From assembly GCA_958430865.1 (NCBI GenBank), contig CAUDNR010004348.1, positions 4,924 to 36,698 on the forward strand: a stretch of DNA of 31,775 nucleotides. Direction: 5' to 3'. Positions 20,164 through 29,844 of this stretch are shown here, piece after piece. The notes under the pieces were generated by a model. It worked only from the letters and a program-made list of their open reading frames with translations, was not told the origin of the DNA and ran no database searches. The DNA is from Entrophospora sp. SA101 (taxonomy: Eukaryota; Glomeromycota; Glomeromycetes; Entrophosporales; Entrophosporaceae). The position numbers were made by a program, and so were the translations under genes. Each line of letters begins with the position of its first letter. Position 1 is the first letter of the stretch.

Positions 20164-21925
20164 ATGTCAAATTTTAAAGCAAAAGGTGCTGTTCGTACAA
20201 TGTAAGTTATATTAATAATAACAATGAGAAGAAGAACAACATGAAAAACCATAAATTATTATTATGACTTTTAAAATTAAAACATCTTTTGACTCCAACT
20301 AAAGTATATATTCACATTAATCTATAGAAAAAACTACACTACTGGATTGAGACGAAGATTGACAGTAAATAATGATCATTTGACAGATAGTACACCTACA
20401 TATGAACATCCTAGTTTTATCTTAAAAACAGATTCAATAATTGAAAAATATTTTAATGAGAATGAAAGGTTGTTAAATACTGAAGATTTTTATGATGTAA
20501 AAATATATGTAGGTGTGGAACCAAACATTAAAGAAGTTCATGCACATGCATCTATAATATCTGCTCATTGTCAATTTTTCAGCAATGAATTGAGTAATGC
20601 AACAAAAGAAAATGGTTATTATATTGTTAAGAAGGCTAATATTAGTGAAAAACATTTCAAACCTATTCTCAAGTAAGTTCAAATAAATTTCTTTATTTAT
20701 TATATTAATATAATAATTCTAATAATCTGTTTAATTATTTATTTATTTTATAAGATTTTTATATACATGTAAAATTGAATTTGAAAATTATTCTGGTGTT
20801 GAAGTATTAGAACTATTAACTGCAGCAGGTGAATTTGGTATTGAGTCACTTTATGAATATATGATGAAATACTTTATTGAAAATTGTGAAGATTATATTA
20901 AAAAAAATCCAGTTAAAATTCTACAATTGATTTATGCTAACAAAAATTTTAAAGAATTGAAAAATATTTATTTGGAAAAATTTTGTGAATATAGTGAAAA
21001 ATTATTTGAATCAGATGAATTTAAATCATTGGAAAAACCAATTCTATTAGAAATTCTCAAAAGAGAAGATTTTTCTGTTGATGAGATAATTACTTGGGAA
21101 AATATTCTTAAATGGGGAGTAGCAAAGCATCCAGAAATTAATAATGTCAACCTTGAAGATTGGTCATCCCAAAATTTTGTTGATTTGGGCAACACATTAA
21201 AAGATTTTCTTTTTCTAATAAGATTTCAAGATATTTCTAAAGAAGATTTTTTTAATAAAATTATGCCATATCTCATGCTTTTTCCTAAAGCTTTATGGAT
21301 GGATATTTCACATTATTATTTATTTCCAGATAAACAACAAACATTAAATTTATTACCATCAAGAATTTCAAAATTAAACTCAACACTTGAATCATCAACA
21401 ATCAATAAAAATCTTACTTTGCTTTTTGCAAGCTGGATTGATAGGAAAAGTCCACCATACACTTCATTCAGTGAAGTTAAATATGAATTCAAACTTCTAT
21501 ATCGTAGCACTAGAGATGGTTTAAGTGTAGTTACATTTCATCAAAAATGTGACAATATCAACAAAACTCTTGCAGTTGGCAAAATACAAAGCTCGGAGCA
21601 AATAATTGGTGGTTATAATCCACTTGATTGGAATGCAAATGATTGGATATATAAGAATACAACAGAAAGTTTTATATTTAATATAACTAATATAAATGAT
21701 ATTAATACTGCACAATTTAGTTATGTTATCAATGATAATTGTAAACATGCAATCCGGTGTAATCCTTCCCGTTTACCAATTTTTGGTAAGGGTAGTGATA
21801 TTTTTTTTAGTACAGATGGTAATGTTTATTATAGGCCAGTGACTTACAATAATATCAATATAGCAATGGTATCTGGCAGTAAATATGATGAATTGGAAGT
21901 TTTTCAAATAATTAATAAAAAATAA
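20164..21925 (+). CDS. BTB-BACK-TLDc domain protein
   Basis: Three exons join in phase: 20164-20201, 20328-20672, 20755-21925, giving 517 residues. The BTB/POZ domain starts at about residue 66 (DFYDVKIYVG). It contains EVHAHASIISAHCQFF, the family's His-x-x-Ile-Leu-xx-Cys/Ser-x-x-Phe motif, and runs into FLYTCKIEF. A BACK-like helical region follows (about 165-290; LLEILKREDFSVDEIITWENI is typical). A TLDc domain occupies about 346-513, recognisable by LLYRSTRDGLS, GGYNPLDW, FIFNI, GPxFG-equivalent LPIFGKGSD, and the LEVFQI end. BTB-BACK proteins commonly serve as substrate adaptors for Cullin-3 ubiquitin ligases. TLDc domains are linked to oxidative-stress protection and V-ATPase regulation. 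The combination is hugely expanded in Rhizophagus. The start ATG gives a 13-residue first exon with a GTAAGT donor. AATAAA lies at 21987-21992. Confidence 0.93.
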
Positions 21926-22051
21926 AATAATATACAGTATGTAAAATAATGGTGGTTATGATACAAAATTATTTTGTATAACAAACAATAAAATGTGTTG
22001 TTTATCATGTCGCCTTGACATCTTCTTATAATCATTATACATGCAGCCGAA
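21926..22051. other. 3' flank of the BTB-TLDc gene
   Basis: Short A+T-rich flank with AATAAA at 21987-21992, a likely polyadenylation signal. Nothing else is seen before the GTCGTAATGTCA-repeat region. Confidence 0.4.
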
Positions 22052-23229
22052 ACTATTATGACTTTGACATGCTGTAATGTCGTAATGTCACCAATATATT
22101 TAGGCATCCACTTTAAAATTGTCATAAGTCGTAATGTCATAATCATGTCGTAATGCAATTATTAGGTAAGACGGAAGTGCTGGTCAATCATTTTTATTTT
22201 GCGAACTATCTTCGATAAGATTGTTAAAGAAGAATATTTTTTAAAATTAGCGAGTGGAATGGTAATTTTTTAAAGATTAATCATAACTTTTGACAAGCGA
22301 AAAATTACTAATGACTATTATCTACTATTAGTACTTAACTAATTGACTAATATTTCAGAGTCTTGCTCATAAGAGCAGAGGCAGGAAGTTTTCAATTAAT
22401 TCATTTCTGTAATAAACAAATTAATTCTTTTGTTTAATAAAACACTTTTTAGTCGGAAATTAAACAGTAGAGTTCAGAGTGATATAAAACTAGAGTTTCT
22501 GTTCGTAATACAGGTTCTTATTTGAATTATTCGTTTTATTCGAATAAACTTTCAATGTAATTTGAATACTCATAACTAATAAATCAAATAATCCGAATAA
22601 ACCTTATTCGAATAGAAACTACATATAGAACTCTGAAGTTTTGAAACTCAATTTTGGTTATTTGCTTTGGTAGAAAGCAAAAGTTTAATTTTTGGTTTTT
22701 GTTAAGCATAAATATTTTTATTTTTGTAAAAGAATTTAAATGTATTTATTAAGATTGTTCTGCCAGATATAAAGTGCTGGCGTTTATTAACCAAAGTCAT
22801 CATCACATATCGCTTTGTTATATTGTGTTAAAGTATCTTGCAAATGTACGGCTGAATTTGATCAGCCAAAGTAAAATAAGCAAGCAAGGAACTTCACTAA
22901 AACATTCATTGCTTTATAACAGGGCCGTGCTTTATTTGTTGTTGATTCTACCATAAAAGTGTGCTTACAGATTCGCCGAAGCTTTCTAGGTGCAAGAAAG
23001 AGGCAGCAAATTCGTAAAACAAGGTTAATGATGAGCATTGAATATAAAAGCTTGCAATTAATCAATTAATGTAACTCAAAAGTTAATTCAAACTTAACTA
23101 TACATATTTTGGAAGTTGTATAACCTTGTCTTCAGATTTCTTTAGGATTACATACATTGATTATTACATTTGGTCTATATTATGACATTACGACCTAATA
23201 ACGACATTACAACTAGTTGTCATTCTAGT
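22052..23229. mobile_element. Possible 1.2-kb inverted-repeat element with GTCGTAATGTCA-type ends
   Basis: The left flank (22052-22160) carries several copies of GTCGTAATGTCA or GTCGTAATG. The right flank (about 23180-23229) carries the same words in complement (ATGACATTACGACC, ACGACATTACAACTAG). The outer ends are loosely complementary (ACTATTATGAC against ACTAGAATGAC, then TGTAATGTCG in both). No clean target duplication is seen and no transposase frame lies inside. Internal sequence also holds repeated TTATTCGAATA words near 22536-22610. It may be a non-autonomous transposon; the boundaries are approximate. Confidence 0.4.
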
Positions 23230-23495
23230 TATTTAAAAAGAATGGCGTGGCCATTGCAACTTGGTATTAAATTTCTTTTGTATTTGATTAGCACAACTTC
23301 ATTTTTAAACAATTCACATATTAATATTCGGAATAATGTATTTATACAATTATTAAAGGTTCATGACGTTAATATCTTATATAGTAGGCGATTTAGATGA
23401 TTTAATAAAAAATTATTTCTGGTAAGCTTGGCAAATTAATGAAATATATTTACAGTAATAGAAAAATGATGCTAATGGTTATATTAATTATAAAG

Positions 23496-24190
23496 GTTGG
23501 TTATCAAAATCTGAACGTGACAGTCAAAACAATAATGATACTTCAAGTGAATTAAAATCACATTCCGAAAATCGTAAGGCACTTTATTAATCCTCATTCA
23601 TTCCTCGTAATATAATGATATCTGGTGGTGATAATAACAATACTTCGAATCATTATTATATACCGAGAATGCAGCTTTTATTGACGATACTCTTCCTGTG
23701 AGCAATGATGATACTTCAATTGAGTTAAAAACACATACCAAAAATAATAGCATTGAAGAAATTATTCAATAAAAATGAGAGCACGGGGCGACATCATTTT
23801 GTAGAAAGGATTTGGATGAGTCAAGATAAAAACTGTATTAATGTTAGAGACTGGTGTATTCAGGCAGGTAGTGTCCCCTTCCATAATTAAAACAAAAATC
23901 TCATATTACCAACAATAATAGAAATAAATAATGATGCAATAATTATGCAGCTCATTGCAATCTTCGTCCTAAAAAACGCATAAATTATAATACCGGACCA
24001 GATCCAAGGAAATGTCATCGAACCGTAAGTGTAAACTGAAACATCAATAGTAGATATAATATTATATTTAATTTTTTTATATTTATATTTATAGATATCA
24101 TTAACATTACCACTATCGCGAGCATCACCATCACTACATACATTGCCGTCACCATTATGGATACCAGATGAAGAAGACGAGTGTATATGA
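23496..24190 (+). pseudogene. Decayed multi-exon gene of unknown family
   Basis: The 3' part is well formed. A segment ending at 23867 reads RHHFVERIWMSQDKNCINVR then DWCIQA. An 83-nt GT-AG intron joins it in phase to 23951-24024 (HCNLRPKKRINYNTGPDPRK...), and a 70-nt intron leads to 24095-24190, which ends PSPLWIPDEEDECI and TGA. Upstream, coding-like pieces lie in different frames separated by stops (GWLSKSERDSQNNNDTSSEL from about 23496; FIDDTLPVSNDDTSIELKTH near 23680-23735). They share the motif NDxTSxELKxH, which suggests an internal duplication. The Ser/Pro then DEE tail resembles that of the decayed gene at 19257. I do not recognise the protein. If the upstream shifts are assembly errors, this could be a live gene. 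Confidence 0.45.
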
Positions 24191-25055
24191 TATAAAATAT
24201 AATCATATTTTAGATATAATAATTTTTTTTTTTAGTTTTATATATATAGGAACAAACCAAATGTATAAAATGCACAATACATTGCCCATTGGAATGGTTT
24301 TTTTAATCTGTAAAAATAAAATAAATGTTAATAAATCACGGAATAAAGAGAAATAAAAAAAAATATAAGTGAAAGACCAAAAAAATTTTTTAATTGTTCT
24401 TATTCGAATATTCGTAAACACTTTCGAATATTGTAAATACTTTTGAATATTTGTAACAAACTTCACAAATAAAAAAAAATGACCAATAATAATATTGATA
24501 AAACATGGAAAACCAGAGAAAGTTTTATTTGGGATCATTTATCGAAGAGGGAGCTAATTGAATTTGTCAAGTAGAAATGCCTGCTTCTCTACAATGTCCA
24601 AATGGTTTATATACATATTATATAAGTATTCGAAAGCATTATAGGGTTTATATTCGAATATAATAAATCAAATTTTATTCAAACAATAATGATAATAAAT
24701 AATGATAATAAAAATAAAAATAATTTAAATATAACTTTGTATAATGATAGTGAAAGGGAAACATTTGGATATTTCAAATAAAATGAATAAAGGACAAATA
24801 AAATAGCCAATTCAAATGAAACGAGTAACTCAATGAATGGGATAACTTGAAAATTAAATTGTTTTGTTTTACGAATAATTCGAATAATAATAATAATAAA
24901 CAGGTAATAATAATAAATTGTACACTATATATATAATTATGAATATTCAAATTAAGGGGTCAGAGATACACTATTATTATTGAGCAAGGTATCATTTATT
25001 TTGAGCAATTTTTTCACCTTGTTCTTTGTGGATCTGATATAATGAGTTTCTCAAT
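24191..25055. other. A+T-rich intergenic stretch with short repeats
   Basis: A small tandem repeat at about 24403-24460 has units like CGAATATTCGTAAACACTTT, TCGAATATTGTAAATACTT and TTGAATATTTGTAAC. The words ATTCGAATA and TAATAATAATAA recur through the region. No gene is supported on either strand. Confidence 0.4.
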
Positions 25056-25315
25056 TACGGTCAAATCCTGATAAGCCAGACTTTTGGAATCACAAAAATA
25101 GGATCGGCTTATCAAAATCTGGTTTATGATGATATATCAAGTGTATATAGTATTACTATTATTTGCTTTTAAGGTAATTATAAACCGAATTTTATCATTA
25201 TAAGACGAATTTTAAATTGGTCAACATCAAATCTTTAAGTTCGGTTTATCAAATCATATTAAAGATAATTTGCATCCTTATAAAGATAAAATCGGCCTAT
25301 CGAGATTTGACTGTA
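25056..25315. mobile_element. 256-bp MITE, CGGTCAAATCC...GATTTGACTG, TA target duplication
   Basis: The element spans 25058-25313 with TA at 25056-25057 and 25314-25315. The left end CGGTCAAATCCTGATAAGCC and the complement of the right end (CAGTCAAATCTCGATAGGCC) match at about 15 of 20 positions. The left 80 bp matches the right end of the element at 28844-29402 in complement, including AATCACAAAAATAGGATC and AAAATCTGGTTTATGAT. The internal right side matches that element's left side, so the two are the same family in opposite orientation. Just outside the right end, GATAAGCCGATCCTATTTTG (25322-25341) is another piece of the same family. Confidence 0.8.
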
Positions 25316-25576
25316 ATTTTGATAAGCCGATCCTATTTTGTGATTTGTTGTTTTTATTACAGTAAGTATAAATACTAATACTAATAAATCACATTATTAA
25401 ATTTTGATCCCTGAAATTCTTGGTATAATGTTAATTTGAGCATGCCCCATATCGTATTTGTAGTACAATTGTTGCATCATGTTTTTTTTATCACATTTTT
25501 GTTTAAATCTAATTGGTTTATCGAAAATTGAATTGGTAAAAAAAATATCAATGTTCTCTCTTTCTTTGAAAAAAAA

Positions 25577-26971
25577 ATGTTTAATTTACCACCTGAAATT
25601 TTGCTAGAGATATCTAATTATATTGACAAGAAGCATACGTTCTATTCTTGCATTCTAATTAATAAACAATGGCATAATATCAATATTCCATTCTTATGGA
25701 AAAACCCATTCCACTCTTATGGAAGTATGGAAATATTAATTAATTGCTTATTGGCAGAAGACAAGAAATTCTTGGCAGAACATAATATTAAATTAAAATT
25801 TAAACTGTTGAAAAAAACACCATTACACAATTATGCCAAGTTTACAACTGAATTATGTTTTGGGTTTCGCTACCCTAAATATAAGAAACTAATGGCTAGC
25901 TGTTTAGGAAAAAGATTAATAGAATTTATTTTAGACCATGCAGGATCTATCAAAAAGTTTGAAGGAAAAGGCTTTGATTGTCAATGGCCAATTGATTATC
26001 ATAGATTCGATGCATGCTTTCAAAACCTTTACGAATTAGATTGCCAATTTTTTAAAAAATATGAACTTCTTAATAAATTAGCAAATACATGTAAAAACAT
26101 TAAAGTTTTAAAAATAGATTACGAAGGAATCTACGATCATAATATTATCTTTTATCTGGTTCAACTAATTAGAGCACAAAAACAAATTAAAAAATTGGAC
26201 ATCTATTCACATAACAATATAACAAGTTTATCGGATGATCTCAAAGGCGCATTATTGCTTCATTCAAATTCAATAATTGATTATAAAAGCAATGGAAAAA
26301 ATATTTCAAACAATTTATTGATACCAAAGTTTCAAAACTTAAAGATTTTAAGATTATCATTGTTTTATAATGACACCAGTTTAAAATATTTAAAATCTGT
26401 TTTATTACCAAAAATTGAATATTTATATTTAAAAATCGATCGCAAGCTATCTCTAATAGACTTGTCTGATTTCATCAAAATCAATGGAAAAACTCTTAAA
26501 CTTCTAGATATTGATGGCGAAGTAAGTGTCTTTGGCGAGAAGAAAAATTTGGGAGAACTGTTACTATCAATTGGACAATGTTGCAGAAATTTAGAATATT
26601 TATCAACATTTTATTATAACAAAATAAACCAAAAATTGATTGAATTGATATTCAACAATTGTGTTAAATTAAAATACATTAAATTTATTACAATTGAGGT
26701 AACAAAACCCACATGGGATGTCAATAGAATTTTGGGTGCTTTAATACAAACGTTGCCAATAAATTTAAATATGTTGGATTTTAAACATTATGTTAACTTT
26801 GATAGTGAAAAATTTTTAGATACTCTGATGGAGAATTGGAAAGGACCTAAACCTTTAAAGATAACACTAGCAGCATTAATGAGAGGTTATGAAAAAGATA
26901 AAAGAGATCGAACAACAAATATATTAAAAAAATACCAAGATTTAGGATTTTTAAAATGTGAATTTACCTAA
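25577..26971 (+). CDS. F-box protein with LRR-like C-terminal region
   Basis: A single-exon gene of 464 residues. The N-terminus is a clear F-box (LPPEILLEISNYIDKKHTFY then SCILINKQWHNINIPFLWKN, about residues 4-43), with the expected Leu-Pro-x-Glu-Ile-Leu start and Trp-rich end. The rest is built from repeated hydrophobic segments such as LKILRLSLF, IEYLYLKI, LKLLDIDG and LEYLSTFYY, consistent with degenerate leucine-rich repeats. F-box proteins bind Skp1 through the F-box and present substrates to SCF ubiquitin ligases; the LRR-like part would choose the target. This family is strongly expanded in Glomeromycotina. The ATG lies directly after an A7 run and is the first in frame. AATAAA at 27067-27072 could be the polyadenylation signal. 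A decayed copy follows 135 bp downstream in the same orientation. Confidence 0.93.
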   Translation: MFNLPPEILLEISNYIDKKHTFYSCILINKQWHNINIPFLWKNPFHSYGSMEILINCLLAEDKKFLAEHNIKLKFKLLKKTPLHNYAKFTTELCFGFRYPKYKKLMASCLGKRLIEFILDHAGSIKKFEGKGFDCQWPIDYHRFDACFQNLYELDCQFFKKYELLNKLANTCKNIKVLKIDYEGIYDHNIIFYLVQLIRAQKQIKKLDIYSHNNITSLSDDLKGALLLHSNSIIDYKSNGKNISNNLLIPKFQNLKILRLSLFYNDTSLKYLKSVLLPKIEYLYLKIDRKLSLIDLSDFIKINGKTLKLLDIDGEVSVFGEKKNLGELLLSIGQCCRNLEYLSTFYYNKINQKLIELIFNNCVKLKYIKFITIEVTKPTWDVNRILGALIQTLPINLNMLDFKHYVNFDSEKFLDTLMENWKGPKPLKITLAALMRGYEKDKRDRTTNILKKYQDLGFLKCEFT

Positions 26972-27106
26972 AGTTATTATGAAGACAAAAAAATTCATTG
27001 TTAGATTTTTTATTTTTTATTTAGATTTTAATTGGTCGGGTGAATACATGTTTATATATATAATTAAATAAAATTGCACAAATTATTTTTTTTTTAAAAA
27101 AAATAA

Positions 27107-28195
27107 ATGTCACCACCTTTTAACTTTAAATACATTGAAGACTATGAATGTAAAACACTGTACAGGAAATGGCACAATACCAATATTCAACTTTGTGGAG
27201 AAATCCATCAAAATATATTAATTAATTGTTTATTGGTAGAAGATAAGAATTTACATGACATTAAATTAAGTTGAAGTATATAATTATTCCAGGTTTACGA
27301 CCGAATTATACTTTGAAAGGTTTAGATGGTTGATAGTTGTTCGTGAAGAATTGAGTTTTACAAAAAAGATCGCTGGACTTTATTTCAAATTATGCAACTA
27401 TCAAAAGGCTTGAAAATTGATTTTGCATCATGTATATTTAATAATTGTTTTCAAAATCTTTATTTACATTTTTATTCCTATGCTTTTCTCGATTTTTCTG
27501 ATAAATTAGCAAAATTATTGGAATTTAAAATCAACCATGAGGGAATTCATTTAGATCAAATTAATTATAGCTAATTACAATCAAAATTAAAGAATGGAAC
27601 TGAATTCGGATCTCAAAGAAACATTCAAAATCAATAGTAGCGCAGGAGGAGACATTCAAACTCTTTATTGATACCAACATTTCAAAACCTGAGAACCTTA
27701 AGATTATCATATTAGTTTGAAAATTTTATTTCCAAATATTGAATTTTTACATTTAAATATTCTTGGTTATCGGCCATTTTTATCAGGCTTGACCGTTTTC
27801 ATTAAAAAGAACTCTTGAAGTTTTGAACATTAACGGTAAACCAAATAACAAAGAATATTTAGAAGAGCTTCTTTGATTTAATTAGTCAAACTTGTCAAAA
27901 TCTAATGTACTTGAAAATATTTTACAAAAATACAGCAATTAATCAAAAATATTTAACAAATACATTGGATTTAGTTTGATTTTTTGGCATTATATTTTTG
28001 GACAGTGATAGAATATTTGCAACTTTGACCAAAATAATTAGACACTGTAAGATTGAGTCGGAAGCTTTAAGGAATAATTGAAAAGGGCCCAACCATCAAA
28101 AATGAAAATAAATAAAAATTGAATCAACAAATCTTTTTTAGAAAAATGGACTAACAAATTTATTAAAAATATATAGTTACCTGGGATTTTTTTAT
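27107..28195 (+). pseudogene. Decayed tandem copy of the upstream F-box gene
   Basis: Pieces in all three frames align in order with the intact gene. KWHNTNIQL and INCLLVEDKN match QWHNINIPF and INCLLAEDKK. NNCFQNLYLHF matches the intact CFQNLYELD. SDKLAKLLEFKINHEGIH matches NKLANTCKNIKVLKIDYEGI. LLIPTFQNLRTLRLS matches LLIPKFQNLKILRLS. LFPNIEFLHLNI matches the LLPKIEYLYLKI block. TNLLKIYSYLGFF matches the C-terminal TNILKKYQDLGFL. Many frameshifts, stops and deletions separate them, so no full protein can be made. The start ATG at 27107 survives but the Leu-Pro-x-Glu part of the F-box is lost. It arose by tandem duplication. Confidence 0.88.
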
Positions 28196-28470
28196 TAACA
28201 TAAATCTTTATCAACATTTGTTATTGTTGGAAGGATCAATGTAATGTGAATTAGACTCGAATTAAATATTAAGTTATTAGCATATAATTAATGTGGCCTT
28301 TCTTTAGAAAAGGTCCATGATGTAAAAAAAGCAATCTTAATGCCATCCATCACATGTATGACTCTTTTGGAATATTTTTGAATTAGAGATCTTACCCATT
28401 TTACATCAATAGAGGTCGTTCAGAAATACTACATTACATTCTTTTTGTATTTTGTAGATAGGATCAGCTA
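28196..28470. other. Spacer between the F-box pseudogene and the mariner element
   Basis: I see no gene or repeat here. The sequence is A+T-rich with stops in all frames. Confidence 0.35.
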
Positions 28471-28598
28471 TACATGGGGGGTTCAAAAAGTTTTGACACT
28501 GTGCAATTTCCCATTTTGAGAATAATCATTTTGCAATAAAAAATTTGGATTTGACAATTGTGGAGAAATAATTTTTTCAATATTGCCTATTAACAATA

Positions 28599-29511
28599 AT
28601 GGAAAATACTACACGTGAAAACCAATGATACTACATCTGGGTATGCTGGAAGAATGGTAAAGATGCTACCGACATTCATAGGGAGTTGGTCACTGCTAAA
28701 GGTGACAAGGCACTATCCAAATGTACAATTTACCACTGGATTGAGACATTTGACATCCCCGCAATGCTGTCACATCTTCAAACATTAATATTATTGAAGA
28801 CCTTACCTTATAAATGACTACCCCCATATTACAATTAATAATACAGTCAAACCTTGATAAACCGAACTACCATAAATCGATTTCCGCTTTATAACGATGC
28901 AAAATTGGCTAACCAAATCATATTTAATAAAAATTATTTCGTTTAAGCTGAATTTTATTATAATTTCTACTTTACTTGATAAACTGAACTTAATGGTTTG
29001 TACAAAATAATAAAAATATAACTTTCTAAGCCGAATATGATCATAAACTGGTTTTAAAAATTCATCTTATAATGATAAAATTCAGTTTAAAAATGGTCAA
29101 TACCCAACAATTCTTACCATGTCAAGTTCTGATAAAAAGACGAGGATATTATAACGTTGTAAGCCGAATTTATTTTGAACAATCAATAAAAATCGTTTTG
29201 TATCCAGGGCTGCGTAACTCAAATGAGCATTTAGCTAAACTGGCTAACTATTTAGTCATATGTTAAGTTTAGTCAAGATGATTATTACTAAATTAGGTTT
29301 TAACCTTTATGCTGCCAGCCCTGTTTGTATCATAAACCGAATTTTGATAAGCTGATCCTATTTTTGTGATTCCCAAAAGTTCGGCTTATTGAGGTTTGAC
29401 TGTATTCAGCAAGTGGTTCCCATTGAAACCATCTTACATAGGGAAATTTCTGTCAGGAAGGTGTGTGCAAAATGGGTTCCTCACACTAAAATATTTTTTA
29501 TTGGGTATTTT
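28599..29511 (+). pseudogene. Mariner transposase N-terminal remnant
   Basis: From ATG 28599 the frame reads MENTTRENQ, a TGA at 28626-28628, then WVCWKNGKDATDIHRELVTA and KGDKALSKCTIYHWIETFD. This is the first helix-turn-helix of mariner/SETMAR-type transposases (the Lys-x-Gly-x-x-Ala-x-x-x-His and Leu-Ser-x-x-Thr-Ile-Tyr-x-Trp pattern). After a frameshift, LINDYPHITINN leads up to the nested MITE. On the far side, VVPIETILHREISVRKVCAK and WVPHTK complete the second helix-turn-helix, whose usual form ends in Arg-Lys-Val-x-Ala-x-Trp-Val-Pro. Nothing of the catalytic domain follows before a stop at about 29511. The gene is dead through a stop, a frameshift, an insertion and a deletion. Confidence 0.75.
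28842..29404. mobile_element. 559-bp MITE (CAGTCAAACC family) nested in the mariner element
   Basis: The element spans 28844-29402 with TA at 28842-28843 and 29403-29404. The left end starts CAGTCAAACCTTGATAAACC and the complement of the right end starts CAGTCAAACCTCAATAAGCC; they differ at 3 of the first 25 positions. Internal sequence repeats GATAAACTGAACTT- and AAGCCGAATTT-like words. The 64-codon frame at 29072-29266 lies inside and has no family resemblance. It shares its ends and internal words with the smaller element at 25058-25313. Confidence 0.85.
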
Positions 29512-29844
29512 TAAAATTTAATATCTTAGTAACTAACATACCAAAAAAATTTAAACCTTTATTTGTTTGAAAGATAAGAATGTCTAATCTTTATAACAAT
29601 ATTGTCAAACCTATTACATTTAAAATCATAAAGTTATATGACTTTGTAACAAAAAATTCCAGTTGATTTTATTGACAATCTTTGAAAATTATTATTTTAG
29701 TAATCAATGAATTATAAAAAACAAACGATTTTTTATTTGAAAGAGGAGAAATAGGCCTTTTATTTAAAAAAGAATTCAGATTAATTTAATTCAAGGTTAT
29801 AAAGTTACAGGTTCTGTGACAAAACTGTTTGAACCCCCCACATG

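Larger units (their letters stand above)
28471..29844 (+). mobile_element. Dead mariner-family element, split by a nested MITE
   Basis: The left end follows TA at 28471-28472 and reads CATGGGGGGTTCAAAAAGTT (28473-28492). The right end, in complement, reads CATGTGGGGGGTTCAAACAG and ends at about 29844. Beyond these words both continue with TTTTG(A/T)CAC. GGTTCAAAAAGTT-type ends are usual in mariner elements. Inside are two pieces of mariner-type transposase separated by the 559-bp MITE at 28844-29402. The catalytic DD(E/D) region is missing, so the copy is internally deleted. A TA at the right border is not preserved, so the exact right end is uncertain. Confidence 0.75.

Noticed and set aside
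23196..23231. Helitron-like 3' end: palindrome ACAACTAGTTGT followed by CATTCTAG
   Set aside because: The spacing and a CTRR-type end fit only loosely, no matching TC-type 5' end or helicase was seen, and the same region is better explained as part of the GTCGTAATGTCA inverted arrays.
24203..24538. 111-codon minus-strand frame
   Set aside because: It is Phe/Ile/Lys-rich as expected from poly-A/T runs, spans the small ATTCG repeats, and has no domain or splice support.
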